This document shows positions 16,120 through 23,468 of a stretch of 34,867 nt of DNA, in pieces. Below the pieces are notes generated by a model that saw only the letters and a list, made by a program, of their open reading frames with translations, was not told the DNA's origin and ran no database searches. Both the position numbers and the translations under genes were made by a program. The DNA is from Caryophanales bacterium (GTDB taxonomy: Bacteria > Bacillota > Bacilli > Exiguobacteriales > Exiguobacteriaceae): contig CABIYO010000027.1 in the NCBI GenBank assembly GCA_902362975.1, positions 544 through 35,410 of the forward strand, given 5' to 3'. Every line of letters begins with the position of its first letter. The first letter of the stretch is position 1.

Positions 16120-16179
16120 AAAACGAAAAGGCATGGAGGAAGAAGCGTTGCCTCATCAACGCTCGTTCACCCCATGCCT
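16120..16179 (-). promoter_or_regulatory. Structured leader RNA before nagZ, possible attenuator
   Basis: Minus strand: an outer stem AGGCATGG (16179-16172) with CCATGCCT (16136-16129), an inner hairpin AGCGTTG/CAACGCT (16163-16157 and 16150-16144), then TTTTCGTTTT. It ends 38 bases before the nagZ ATG. It looks like a transcription terminator in the 5' leader, but I cannot match it to a known riboswitch. Confidence 0.5.
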
Positions 16180-16223
16180 GATCACATCAGTTACATTTGG
16201 TCCTTATTCAGGTGGTCAACAAC

Positions 16224-16252
16224 AGTATAGCAACTCCACTTTTTAGAAACAA
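16224..16252 (-). promoter_or_regulatory. Promoter of nagZ
   Basis: Minus strand -35 TTGTTT (16252-16247), 17-bp spacer, -10 TATACT (16229-16224). The -35 lies within a perfect 12-base palindrome AAACAATTGTTT (16247-16258). Confidence 0.65.
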
Positions 16253-16261
16253 TTGTTTAAG

Positions 16262-16275
16262 TGAAAGCGTAACCA
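16262..16275. promoter_or_regulatory. cre-like sequence between nagZ and lipA
   Basis: TGAAAGCGTAACCA fits the degenerate CcpA cre pattern TGNAANCGNWNNCW. It lies upstream of the nagZ -35 box, so CcpA there could activate or interfere, not block, initiation. Family knowledge plus inference. Confidence 0.35.
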
Positions 16276-16411
16276 TTTTGAAACAATGTTTCTGTTTTGA
16301 TACACAGTGAACTGTATTGGCAAAACCAATAATTTCCGTGGTTCGTTTTTGATTCGTTTTTTGGTAAACTTAATTCGATACAGGTTAACTTTCAAAAAGG
16401 GGGAAATTATT

Positions 16412-17308
16412 GTGGCAAGAGGGGAACTGAAACGTAAGCCGGAATGGTTAAAGATTAAATTAAACACGAACGACACGTATACCGGCCTAAAGAAAATGAT
16501 GCGCGAGAAAAATTTACATACGGTATGTGAGGAAGCAAAATGTCCGAACATCCATGAATGTTGGGCGGTACGTCGGACTGCGACCTTCATGATTCTCGGG
16601 AGCATCTGTACACGTGCTTGCCGTTTTTGTGCCGTCACGACTGGGAAACCGAACGAGCTCGATTGGGAAGAGCCAAAACGTGTCGCTGAATCGGTTCGAC
16701 TCATGAACTTGAAACACGTCGTCATCACGGCTGTCGCACGTGACGATTTGAACGATTACGGGGCTACTGTCTTCGCAGAAACGGTTCGTGCGGTTCGCGC
16801 CATGAACCCGGAGACATCGATTGAGGTGCTCCCGTCAGACATGATGGGTGATTTCTCTGCCTTGCAGACGTTGATCGATGCGGGTCCTGACATCATGAAC
16901 CATAACTTAGAGACAGTCCGTCGCCTCACACCGAGAGTTCGTGCGAAAGCAACATATGACCGCACACTCGAGTTCTTGAAACGTTCGAAAGAATTGAACC
17001 CGGATATCCCGACGAAGTCATCGATCATGGTCGGACTTGGGGAGACGAAAGAGGAATTGATTGAAGCGATGGATGACCTACGCGCGCACAATGTCGATAT
17101 TTTGACGCTCGGTCAATACTTGCAGCCGACGAAGAAGCACCTCGAGGTGGAACGTTACTACCATCCGGACGAGTTCGCCGAGTTGAAAGAGATCGCTCTA
17201 TCAAAAGGATTCTCACATTGTGAGGCAGGTCCACTCGTCCGTTCGTCATACCACGCGGATGAACAAGTACACAAGGCGCGTCGCCACACGATGTTGCCAA
17301 TCGACTAA
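16412..17308 (+). CDS. lipA: Lipoyl synthase
   Basis: Radical-SAM enzyme that inserts two sulfurs into protein-bound octanoyl groups. The 298-residue protein shows the auxiliary cluster C39-x4-C44-x5-C50 ([12 protein letters not shown]), the radical-SAM CxxxCxxC at C66-C70-C73 (CTRACRFC), and the C-terminal RSSY ([11 protein letters not shown]), whose serine ligates the auxiliary cluster. GTG 16412 is the start: AAAGGGGG lies eight bases upstream and the protein then begins [11 protein letters not shown] as in Bacilli LipA; the ATG-type start at 16307 has no site. lipM follows 18 bases after its stop. A weak promoter (TTCGTT, 17 bp, TAAACT) may lie at about 16342-16370. Confidence 0.96.
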   Translation: MARGELKRKPEWLKIKLNTNDTYTGLKKMMREKNLHTVCEEAKCPNIHECWAVRRTATFMILGSICTRACRFCAVTTGKPNELDWEEPKRVAESVRLMNLKHVVITAVARDDLNDYGATVFAETVRAVRAMNPETSIEVLPSDMMGDFSALQTLIDAGPDIMNHNLETVRRLTPRVRAKATYDRTLEFLKRSKELNPDIPTKSSIMVGLGETKEELIEAMDDLRAHNVDILTLGQYLQPTKKHLEVERYYHPDEFAELKEIALSKGFSHCEAGPLVRSSYHADEQVHKARRHTMLPID

Positions 17309-17326
17309 CAGAAAGAAGAGGAGATT

Positions 17327-18157
17327 ATGACTGGTACGACGTGGCACTTACTTAGAACTGAATCGACTTCCCCGGCCGAAAATATGGCGATTGATGAAGC
17401 CATCGCCAATTGGGTCGCAAAGGGAGAGCTCAAACCGACGCTTCGTTTTTATTCATGGGCACCTCATGCAATCAGCGTCGGACGTTTCCAGCGAGCGACG
17501 CGTGACTTGGACCGGGACGCCCTCGAAGCGAACAATATTCCGGTCGTTCGTCGCTTGACCGGGGGACGTGCCGTGTTGCATGCGGATGAGTTGACGTATA
17601 GCGTCATCTTGCCCGAATCGACCCCTGCCCTCCCGACGAATATCATCGAGAGCTATCGCCTACTCACGGAAGGGGTTCGTCGCGGATATCACGAACTCGG
17701 CGTCCCCGCCGAATTTTCGGTGCCCTTGACGGAAGAGGATCGCGAAGCGCTCCGCAAACCAAAATCGGCCGTCTGCTTCGATGCTGCTTCATACTATGAG
17801 CTTGCTGTCGACGGGAAGAAGATTGCGGGGAGCGCACAAGTGCGCCACCAAGGGGCCGTGCTTCAACATGGTTCGATTCCTCTCTCTGTCGACGATGAGG
17901 TGTTGTTTGACTGTTTCGCGATGGATGAGACGGAGAAGCGCGAAGCCAAAACCCGCTTCAGCGAGAAAGCCGTCGCCTTGAACGACACGTTAAATCGTTT
18001 CGTTTCCTTTGACGAAGTAGCGGCCGCATTCGAGACCGGCTTCAAGGACGCTTTTTCGTTGACGTTCGAACCGCTTGTCTTCACGAAAGAACAGCAAGCC
18101 GAAATCGATTTGCTCGTCAAGAAGTACGAAAGTGATGAATGGGTCTGGAAACGCTAA
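17327..18157 (+). CDS. lipM: Octanoyl-[ACP]:protein octanoyltransferase LipM
   Basis: LipM transfers octanoyl from acyl carrier protein to GcvH, the first step of the LipM-LipL-LipA route. The 276-residue protein has RRLTGGRAVLHADELTYSV (the RRxTGGxAVxH lipoate-transferase motif), PKSAVCFDAASYYELAVDGKKIAGSAQVRH (catalytic Cys and the conserved Lys) and LQHGSIPLSV. The ATG follows AGAGGAGATT. It forms a two-gene operon with lipA and ends in a terminator at 18156-18195. LipL versus LipM assignment rests on the CFD versus CPGSFD context around the cysteine. Confidence 0.9.
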   Translation: MTGTTWHLLRTESTSPAENMAIDEAIANWVAKGELKPTLRFYSWAPHAISVGRFQRATRDLDRDALEANNIPVVRRLTGGRAVLHADELTYSVILPESTPALPTNIIESYRLLTEGVRRGYHELGVPAEFSVPLTEEDREALRKPKSAVCFDAASYYELAVDGKKIAGSAQVRHQGAVLQHGSIPLSVDDEVLFDCFAMDETEKREAKTRFSEKAVALNDTLNRFVSFDEVAAAFETGFKDAFSLTFEPLVFTKEQQAEIDLLVKKYESDEWVWKR

Positions 18158-18195
18158 AAAGATTGTCCCTTTTGATCAGGGACAATCTTGTTTTA
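18156..18195. terminator. Bidirectional terminator between lipM and the desaturase gene
   Basis: Perfect 11-bp stem AAGATTGTCCC/GGGACAATCTT with a 9-base loop, A-run before and GTTTTAT after. Confidence 0.88.
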
Positions 18196-19069
18196 TGCCG
18201 CGTTCGCTCGGTGCAACAGATGGCGCACTTCTCGGAACGTGACGAATGTTTTGTTGTTCGCATCATACAATTTGTAGCGTAACGATTTCAAACTTGAAAA
18301 CAGTCCGATTGTCGTCGCCCGTTGTAACGGCGGTGTCGACGTATGTGCTTTTTCTAGATGGTAGTTCGGCACGCGTGGACTCAGATGGTGGACATGATGG
18401 AATCCGATATTACCCGTCACCCATTGAAGCACTTTCGGCAACTCGTAATACGAGCTTCCTTCGATGGCCGCCTTTACATAATCCCATTCCTGCTCATCTT
18501 CAAAATAGGAATCTTCGAACGTATGCTGAACATAGAACAACCAAATTCCGAGCACACCGGCGATGAACATCGTCGTTCCTTGGACAATCAAGAACGCTTG
18601 CCAACCGATCAGATAGATGAGCGCGCTATATAGGACGACGAGCGAAATATTGATGAGATACGTATTTTGTCGTTCTTTTTTCCGCGCGTCCTTTCGATTG
18701 AAACGACTCGTGACGAGAATGAGCCAGAGCGGTCCAAGACCGAACATGACGAGCGGATGACGATACAGGCGATACTTTAGACGAGTCCATTTTGACGCTT
18801 CTATGTACTCCTCAATCGTCATGACCCAGATGTCGCCGACACCCCGTTTATCCAAATTCCCACTCGATGCATGATGAATCGCATGCTCTCGTTTCCACTT
18901 CTCGTATGGAAATAACGTCAAGACCCCTGTAATGGTTCCGACAATCGCGTTCGCCTTCTTATTTTTAAAGAATGAACCGTGTGTGCAGTCATGGAAGATG
19001 ATGAACATCCGCACGACAAATCCTGCCGCAATCAACGTGAACGGCAATGTCAGGAAAATCGAGACACTC
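18193..19069 (-). pseudogene. des: Des-like fatty acid desaturase, 5' end deleted
   Basis: Membrane acyl-lipid desaturase that introduces a double bond into phospholipid acyl chains, as B. subtilis Des does on cooling. All three histidine boxes are intact: HDCTH in FIIFHDCTHGSFF, HAIHH in KREHAIHHASS, and HHVHH in GFHHVHHLSPRVPNYHLE; EYIEASKWTRLKYRLYRHP and LFYVQHTFEDSYFE match Des closely. Homology runs upstream to LSVSIFLTL at 19069, where an in-frame TAA follows five codons further and a SigA promoter begins, so about the first 45-50 codons with the start and ribosome site are missing. A TTG at 19047 or an internal GTG/ATG near 19015 could allow a short product lacking the first helix. Probably non-functional. 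Confidence 0.72.
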
Positions 19070-19098
19070 AGTATATATCGTTAAATGATATATGTCAA
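19070..19098 (-). promoter_or_regulatory. Near-consensus SigA promoter fused to the truncated des gene
   Basis: Minus strand TTGACA (19098-19093), exactly 17 bp, TATACT (19075-19070). The last three bases of the -10 region run into codons homologous to des. A repeated ATATCATTTA (19107-19098 side and 19090-19081 side) brackets the -35 box and may be a regulator site. Confidence 0.7.
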
Positions 19099-19105
19099 TA
19101 AATGA

Positions 19106-19137
19106 TATAAAAAGCCGCGAACCACTAAGTTCGCGAC
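19106..19137 (-). terminator. Terminator of the K+ channel/tandem-HD unit
   Basis: Minus strand GTCGCGAAC-TTAGTG-GTTCGCGGC followed by TTTTTATA; 9-bp stem with one G-T pair. Confidence 0.85.
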
Positions 19138-19153
19138 TTCTCTGTGAATTCAT

Positions 19154-20281
19154 TTAGCTTGTGACGTAATCCAGGTCGTGCAAAATATAGGCGAGGAAGA
19201 AGATCATACTTGGATTCTCATAACGCATCTGAACTTTACGAAGTTGCTCGCGATACGTGACCTCATACTCGGCCCCGTTCATCTTCCGCTCCATGTTCAT
19301 CTTGATGAGCGCATCGAGCTTGTCCATCATGTCGACGAGCATTCCCTCATACGTATCGTCTTTCGAGTCAGCCATATATCGACGGAACGCCGGTTGCATA
19401 TACTCAGGCAACAGTCCAAGCAGACGTTCACTTTCCGTCCGCTCGTATGCCTCAAACGCAGCCCCCGTCTCTTGCGTCGAATGTTTGACTGGACCGAGCA
19501 CGTCTCCGGTCACCCCTTCCACTAAATCGTGACAGAGAAGACGAGCCACGAGTTCGGCGACATCGACATCGACGTCGTACTTCTCACGCTCTAAGAGCCC
19601 ACTGAACATACCGAGCGCGGCAGCACGGAAACCATGAATCGCATCGTTGTCGTCAATCGTGTTAAAGCGACCTTTCCAGCGACGGACACTATCCATCCGC
19701 ATGACGTTCTCGATGAATCGCAACACATCCGTTTCTGCCTCGACCTGGTCGAACAGCCAGCGGACCGAATCAATCGGATGATGTCGGAGTGCGGCTTTCA
19801 TCTCTTCTAGCTTGTCATCAAAGTGCGGAGAGCCGTGCGCGACTTCTCGTCGCACGAACAACATCGCATCGAACGAATCAATTCCGTCCACGATTCGACC
19901 TTCGAACGAATCATCTTCCGCTTCCACCACGAAACGATGAAAGTGAGGACGTAATGATTGCGACAGCAGCTCGACAAGACCGAGACTCGCTGTTCGTTCC
20001 ATACGCTCGATGTGACCAATCAAGGTCGGTTCTTTTTTCGTCCGGTGCATGATCGGACCCGTCTGGACTTCATTCATGTCGTGGAAAATGGCTTTTCCGA
20101 GTAAATCGAGCAAATCGACTTCACGTCCGTTCTCTTTTTCCACATAAGCCGCGATCAAGCTAAAGACCGCGACACGAAAGCTATGACTCGCTGCGTTATC
20201 ATGATAATGGGGGGCATATTCATCCCACCGTTGCACGTTTTGCATGCGTGTCATCTTTCGGATAAACGTTCCGTTATGCAT
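19154..20281 (-). CDS. Tandem HD-domain protein (YfbR-like, duplicated)
   Basis: 375-residue soluble protein made of two similar HD-hydrolase halves of about 190 residues. Half 1: MTRMQNVQRWDEY, H33 in ASHSFRVAVFS, H67-D68 in AIFHDMNEVQTGPI, and VDGIDSFDAML. Half 2: VMRMDSVRRWKGRF, AIHGFRAAALGM, LLCHDLVEGVTGDVLGPVKH, and MVDMMDKLDALI. Both halves keep H, HD and a distal D, so both may bind metal. The arrangement resembles YfbR-type 5'-deoxynucleotidases, which are normally a single domain. The ATG follows AAGGAGTGAAACT; that site lies 11 bases after the ancestral stop of the channel gene, so the two genes were translationally coupled. The true substrate is unknown. Confidence 0.72.
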   Translation of the reverse strand: MHNGTFIRKMTRMQNVQRWDEYAPHYHDNAASHSFRVAVFSLIAAYVEKENGREVDLLDLLGKAIFHDMNEVQTGPIMHRTKKEPTLIGHIERMERTASLGLVELLSQSLRPHFHRFVVEAEDDSFEGRIVDGIDSFDAMLFVRREVAHGSPHFDDKLEEMKAALRHHPIDSVRWLFDQVEAETDVLRFIENVMRMDSVRRWKGRFNTIDDNDAIHGFRAAALGMFSGLLEREKYDVDVDVAELVARLLCHDLVEGVTGDVLGPVKHSTQETGAAFEAYERTESERLLGLLPEYMQPAFRRYMADSKDDTYEGMLVDMMDKLDALIKMNMERKMNGAEYEVTYREQLRKVQMRYENPSMIFFLAYILHDLDYVTS

Positions 20282-20292
20282 AGTTTCACTCC

Positions 20293-20454
20293 TTACGATA
20301 ATCGTTCAAATACATCGTCATGACAGACGACATATAACATGTCTGTTTCCTGAAGCGGCAAATCGAGCATCGTCGCCACATCCAAGCGGTTATTGACCGC
20401 GATGAGTGTCCCCCCTGATTCGAGTAACGCCGTATTGGCTTGACGAACATTTTG
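20293..20454 (-). pseudogene. Cut-off C-terminus of the K+ channel gene
   Basis: 53 sense codons in the same frame directly follow the TGA at 20457-20455: QNVRQANTALLESGGTLIAV, then a stretch ending HDDVFERLS and a TAA. The text reads like the end of an RCK/TrkA-C domain (LIAVNNRLDVATML, TDMLYVVCHDD), and the TAA sits next to the ribosome site of the following gene. It is therefore the former C-terminus of the channel, cut off by a nonsense change. Confidence 0.75.
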
Positions 20455-21312
20455 TCACTCGGCTTTTGGTTTCAACGCTTGGATGTTTCCGCCTGACTGT
20501 TTGCTCAACAACTGACGGAAAATGACCGTCGTTCCTGGATGCAATGTTGCTTTTGCCATTAAGAGGGAGACCGAATCGTTCGCTAAAATAAAATCGTCGA
20601 CGCGGACGTGTTTGAATTTAGAGATATTCCGCTCTTCACACACTTCAACGACCGTTTGTAGATCCACTTGACGCTCTGATGACAACGCCTCGACCGCTGA
20701 TGCAATCAAAAGCGACTTCCCATCAGCGAGTAACGTCTCTGTAATACGGGCATCCGCAATGATTGCGATGCGTTTCGCCTTCAAGACGTTCGCCTGCAGC
20801 AATACCGCTTCATCCGAAGCATCGCCTGATACGAAGTGAACTTGATCGTGCACGTACGGTTCCTCAACTAACTGATCAATCAATACGATCTCTGCTTTCG
20901 GTTCGTAGTTAAGCACTTCATCGATTGCTTTCTTCGTCTTCGGGGACCACCCGATATACACATAATGTCCTTCTCCACGATACACTAGTCTTCCCTCCCG
21001 TTTTAGCCGTTGAAACGTCGCACCGATTTCAACCATTTTTCCAATCAACGCCCCGATAATCCCAATCCCGAATAGGAATAAGAATATCCCGAGCCATCGC
21101 CCTGCCATGGAGGACGGATAAAAGTCCCCGTATCCGACGGTCGTCAATGTCGTCATCGTCCACCAGAACGAATCAAACAGTGATCCGAATGTCTCTGGTT
21201 CTAAAATATACCCGAGCACGGTTCCTAAGATAATGATGCCAATCGAAGCTAAGACGACATTCAAAAATGATAATTTCGCTAACCCTTTCCACACGCGAAA
21301 TAAGATATGCAC
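20455..21312 (-). CDS. Two-helix K+ channel with RCK/TrkA-N domain, prematurely stopped
   Basis: Potassium channel of the KcsA/MthK type: helix 1 (FLNVVLASIGIIILGTVLGYI), pore with selectivity filter TVGYGDFYP, helix 2 (WLGIFLFLFGIGIIGALIG), then a cytoplasmic RCK domain (YVYIGWSPKTKKAIDEVL, IVLIDQ, VHFVSGDASDEAVLLQANV, RIAIIAD). The frame stops at a TGA at 20457-20455 after LSKQSGGNIQALKPKAE, while 53 further codons continue the C-terminal lobe. GTG 21312 is the likely start, with GGTGGGGG upstream; GTG 21324 is too close to that site. B. subtilis YugO is similar and about 328 residues; the restored gene would be about 340. Divergent from the cluster at 21419. Confidence 0.82.
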   Translation of the reverse strand: MHILFRVWKGLAKLSFLNVVLASIGIIILGTVLGYILEPETFGSLFDSFWWTMTTLTTVGYGDFYPSSMAGRWLGIFLFLFGIGIIGALIGKMVEIGATFQRLKREGRLVYRGEGHYVYIGWSPKTKKAIDEVLNYEPKAEIVLIDQLVEEPYVHDQVHFVSGDASDEAVLLQANVLKAKRIAIIADARITETLLADGKSLLIASAVEALSSERQVDLQTVVEVCEERNISKFKHVRVDDFILANDSVSLLMAKATLHPGTTVIFRQLLSKQSGGNIQALKPKAE

Positions 21313-21365
21313 TGTTTCCCCCACCTTCTCTCTTATATACTAAACGTAACCACAAAAAGATTCAC

Positions 21366-21393
21366 GAAACCATTCTGATGGTGATCCCGTATA
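21366..21393 (+). promoter_or_regulatory. Candidate ECF-sigma promoter of the 21419-23878 cluster
   Basis: GAAAC at 21366-21370 and CGTATA at 21388-21393, 17 bases apart, resemble the GAAAC...CGTA pattern of SigW-like extracytoplasmic-function promoters. The spacer is one base longer than usual. No good SigA promoter is visible in the same interval. Confidence 0.4.
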
Positions 21394-21418
21394 AGAAGAA
21401 AAAAGGAAGGATTGACTT

Positions 21419-21877
21419 ATGAACTCTATCGTCTTAGAGTATCGTCTCTATAAAAATGAATTATCGTTCGAACCACTATACCATTACACGTCTCTCGGAT
21501 TAGATGAAGTGCTGGCCCGTCGTGAATGTGAATTTTTCGTCAAAGACGGCACGACCTATAAACAACGCTCATCCGCCTTAGAAGGTGATCAATACTTCTT
21601 GATTTATGTCGACCGTTACACAGAAGGACCGATCGACAAACACGAAACGAGTGAGATCAAGGTCGAGATTCGTACACTTGATGACCGTTTTGACAACCCG
21701 TTACTCGAGGCCTATTACGTCGACCGTCATCTCGATGCGCTCGCTATGCTCGGAAGCCAGTACTTGTATGTCGCCGGTAAAGAATATGAGCGCGATTCAG
21801 CAGAAACAGATGAAGATCGTGGTGTGTATGTCATCTATGTCACACCGACTGGTTATGAATTGGAGGAATCAACATGA
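21419..21877 (+). CDS. Protein of unknown function, first gene of a YjfC/DUF350 cluster
   Basis: I do not recognise this 152-residue protein. It is soluble, acidic (many Asp/Glu) and rich in aromatic residues, with short beta-like segments (IVLEYRLYKNELSFEPLYHY, YFLIYVDRYTEG, GVYVIYVTPTGYELEE) and no signal peptide or membrane helix. The ATG is preceded by AAGGAAGG at nine bases. The stop overlaps the start of the lipoprotein gene by 4 bases (ATGA), so it is part of a four-gene operon. In E. coli the yjfC and ygiC neighbourhoods also contain small proteins of unknown function (for example YjfK), but I see no clear match. Confidence 0.75.
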   Translation: MNSIVLEYRLYKNELSFEPLYHYTSLGLDEVLARRECEFFVKDGTTYKQRSSALEGDQYFLIYVDRYTEGPIDKHETSEIKVEIRTLDDRFDNPLLEAYYVDRHLDALAMLGSQYLYVAGKEYERDSAETDEDRGVYVIYVTPTGYELEEST

Positions 21878-22242
21878 AGACAAGCAAGAAAATTTTAAGC
21901 GGACTATCCGTTGCGGTATTGACCACTTCCCTTGCCGCGTGCGGTGGGGATGAATATGAAGAGGCGGCACTCCCGGAAGAACCGACAGGCTACGAATGTG
22001 ATGACTGGGACTGGGATGACGTGACCGAGGCGTATTATTGTGACGACGACCGTTCCCCTCATTATGGTAGTTATTTCTTACTCGGGAGCCTGTTCCGCTC
22101 GAAAAGTGCACTAAAAAATTCTTCTACCTACAAATCTTACAAGTCGAACGGTGGCGCGACAGGTTCCGTTTCGAACGGTTCCAATTCAGGGTCGTCAAAA
22201 TCTGGACTCGGGAGCGGTTCTAAAGGTGGCTTCGGCGGATGA
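21874..22242 (+). CDS. Small Ser/Gly-rich lipoprotein (DUF1190/YgiB-like?)
   Basis: 122 residues. A lipoprotein signal peptide ends at the lipobox LAAC (SLAACGGDEYEE), with the lipidated Cys near residue 23. The mature part has an acidic, aromatic segment with two cysteines (YECDDWDWDD, YYCDDDRS), then a Ser/Gly-rich low-complexity tail ending SKGGFGG. E. coli YgiB/YjfM (DUF1190) are also lipoproteins with a Gly-Gly-Phe-Gly tail and sit next to YgiC/YjfC, so the position and layout suggest a counterpart; sequence evidence is thin. Starts and ends in 4-base ATGA overlaps with its neighbours. Confidence 0.7.
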   Translation: MKTSKKILSGLSVAVLTTSLAACGGDEYEEAALPEEPTGYECDDWDWDDVTEAYYCDDDRSPHYGSYFLLGSLFRSKSALKNSSTYKSYKSNGGATGSVSNGSNSGSSKSGLGSGSKGGFGG

Positions 22243-23468
22243 CGCGTGATGAACTTTACAGTCAAATCCCTTATTTTTGGCCCGATTTAAACGACGAAGA
22301 ATATGCCTTATACGATTGTTTTGAGATGACCGCCTCGCAGGTCGACTCGATTCGAGAAGCGACCGAGGCGGTTGACTCGATTTTCCGGAAGACGAATCAA
22401 TTGTTACGCACGCTACCTGACGAAACGCTCTTACTGCTTGGTTACCCTGAGGCGAGTCTGCCGTTCTTACGGGAGAAGACGATTCCGCAGGAGACGATCA
22501 TCGGTCGTTACGACTGGATTATGAAAGATAATCAACTCAAGTTGATGGAGTTCAATGCAGATACACCGACCTTCATTAAAGAACTATTTGACGTAAACGG
22601 CGTGGTCACTTCCGAGTTTGGTCTCCTCGATCCAAACAGAGACGCGACTGTTCAACTGAAAAGTGAGCTGCGGAAAGCGATTGTCGCCGCGTGGAATCGA
22701 CTCAAACGAGAAGGCACACCAAAAATCGTCTTTACGGCACATGATGATAACATCGAAGACAAATGGACGGCACGCTTTCTGCAAGAGACGCTCGATTTAC
22801 CGTCTGAATTCGTACCGTTGCACACTTTACTCGTCGACGAAGACGGCGTCTACACACCATCGGGCGAACGAATCGACATCTTGTATCGTCAAACATATCC
22901 GATCGAGCATCTTGTGGACGACCGGGCAGCAGACGGAGACTTGATCGGCATTCGGTTACTTGAACTGAACCTGCACAAGCATGTGTCATTGCTCAACCCG
23001 CTCTCGGCGTTCCTCATGCAGTCAAAAGGCGTACAAGCCCTCATTTGGGAATTGTATGAGACCGAGACATTGTTCGATGAAATCGAGCGCGACATCATCG
23101 ACACCTATTTTTTACCGACTTACTTAGATGAGACACCGTTTCTCGGTGAATCGGACTATGTCAAAAAGCCGGCATTCGGACGTGAAGGGGACTCCGTCAT
23201 CTTGTATACGAAAGATGGCCAACCGTTTCACCGGGAAACATTACAAACGTATGCGGAAGAGACGGCTGTGTACCAACAGTTCATCGAACTTCCGACACGG
23301 ATGACGACGACCGTCAAGGGTCGCGTCGAGACACATTACATGGTCGGATGTTTCTGTTTGAATGGACACCCGTCCGCACTTGGCGTCCGCGCCGGCAGCA
23401 TGATCACGAACAACCAATCTTACTACTTAGCCGTCGGCACACCTATACAAAAGGAGACGAACTCATGA
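22239..23468 (+). CDS. Glutathionylspermidine-synthase-like ATP-grasp ligase (YjfC/YgiC type)
   Basis: 409-residue peptide/amide ligase. It lacks the amidase domain of true glutathionylspermidine synthase and matches the stand-alone ligase type. RYDWIMKDNQLKLMEFNADTPTF carries the ExNxDTPT motif; DNIEDKWTARFLQE, NPLSAFLMQSKGVQALIWEL, YVKKPAFGREGDSV (ATP-grasp lysine and glycine loop) and LGVRAGSMITNN follow in family order. The product of YjfC/YgiC enzymes is not known to me; they cluster with DUF350 and DUF1190 proteins. The ATG overlaps the lipoprotein stop (ATGA), with AAAGGTGGC eight bases upstream, and its own stop overlaps the DUF350 start in the same way. Confidence 0.88.
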   Translation: MTRDELYSQIPYFWPDLNDEEYALYDCFEMTASQVDSIREATEAVDSIFRKTNQLLRTLPDETLLLLGYPEASLPFLREKTIPQETIIGRYDWIMKDNQLKLMEFNADTPTFIKELFDVNGVVTSEFGLLDPNRDATVQLKSELRKAIVAAWNRLKREGTPKIVFTAHDDNIEDKWTARFLQETLDLPSEFVPLHTLLVDEDGVYTPSGERIDILYRQTYPIEHLVDDRAADGDLIGIRLLELNLHKHVSLLNPLSAFLMQSKGVQALIWELYETETLFDEIERDIIDTYFLPTYLDETPFLGESDYVKKPAFGREGDSVILYTKDGQPFHRETLQTYAEETAVYQQFIELPTRMTTTVKGRVETHYMVGCFCLNGHPSALGVRAGSMITNNQSYYLAVGTPIQKETNS

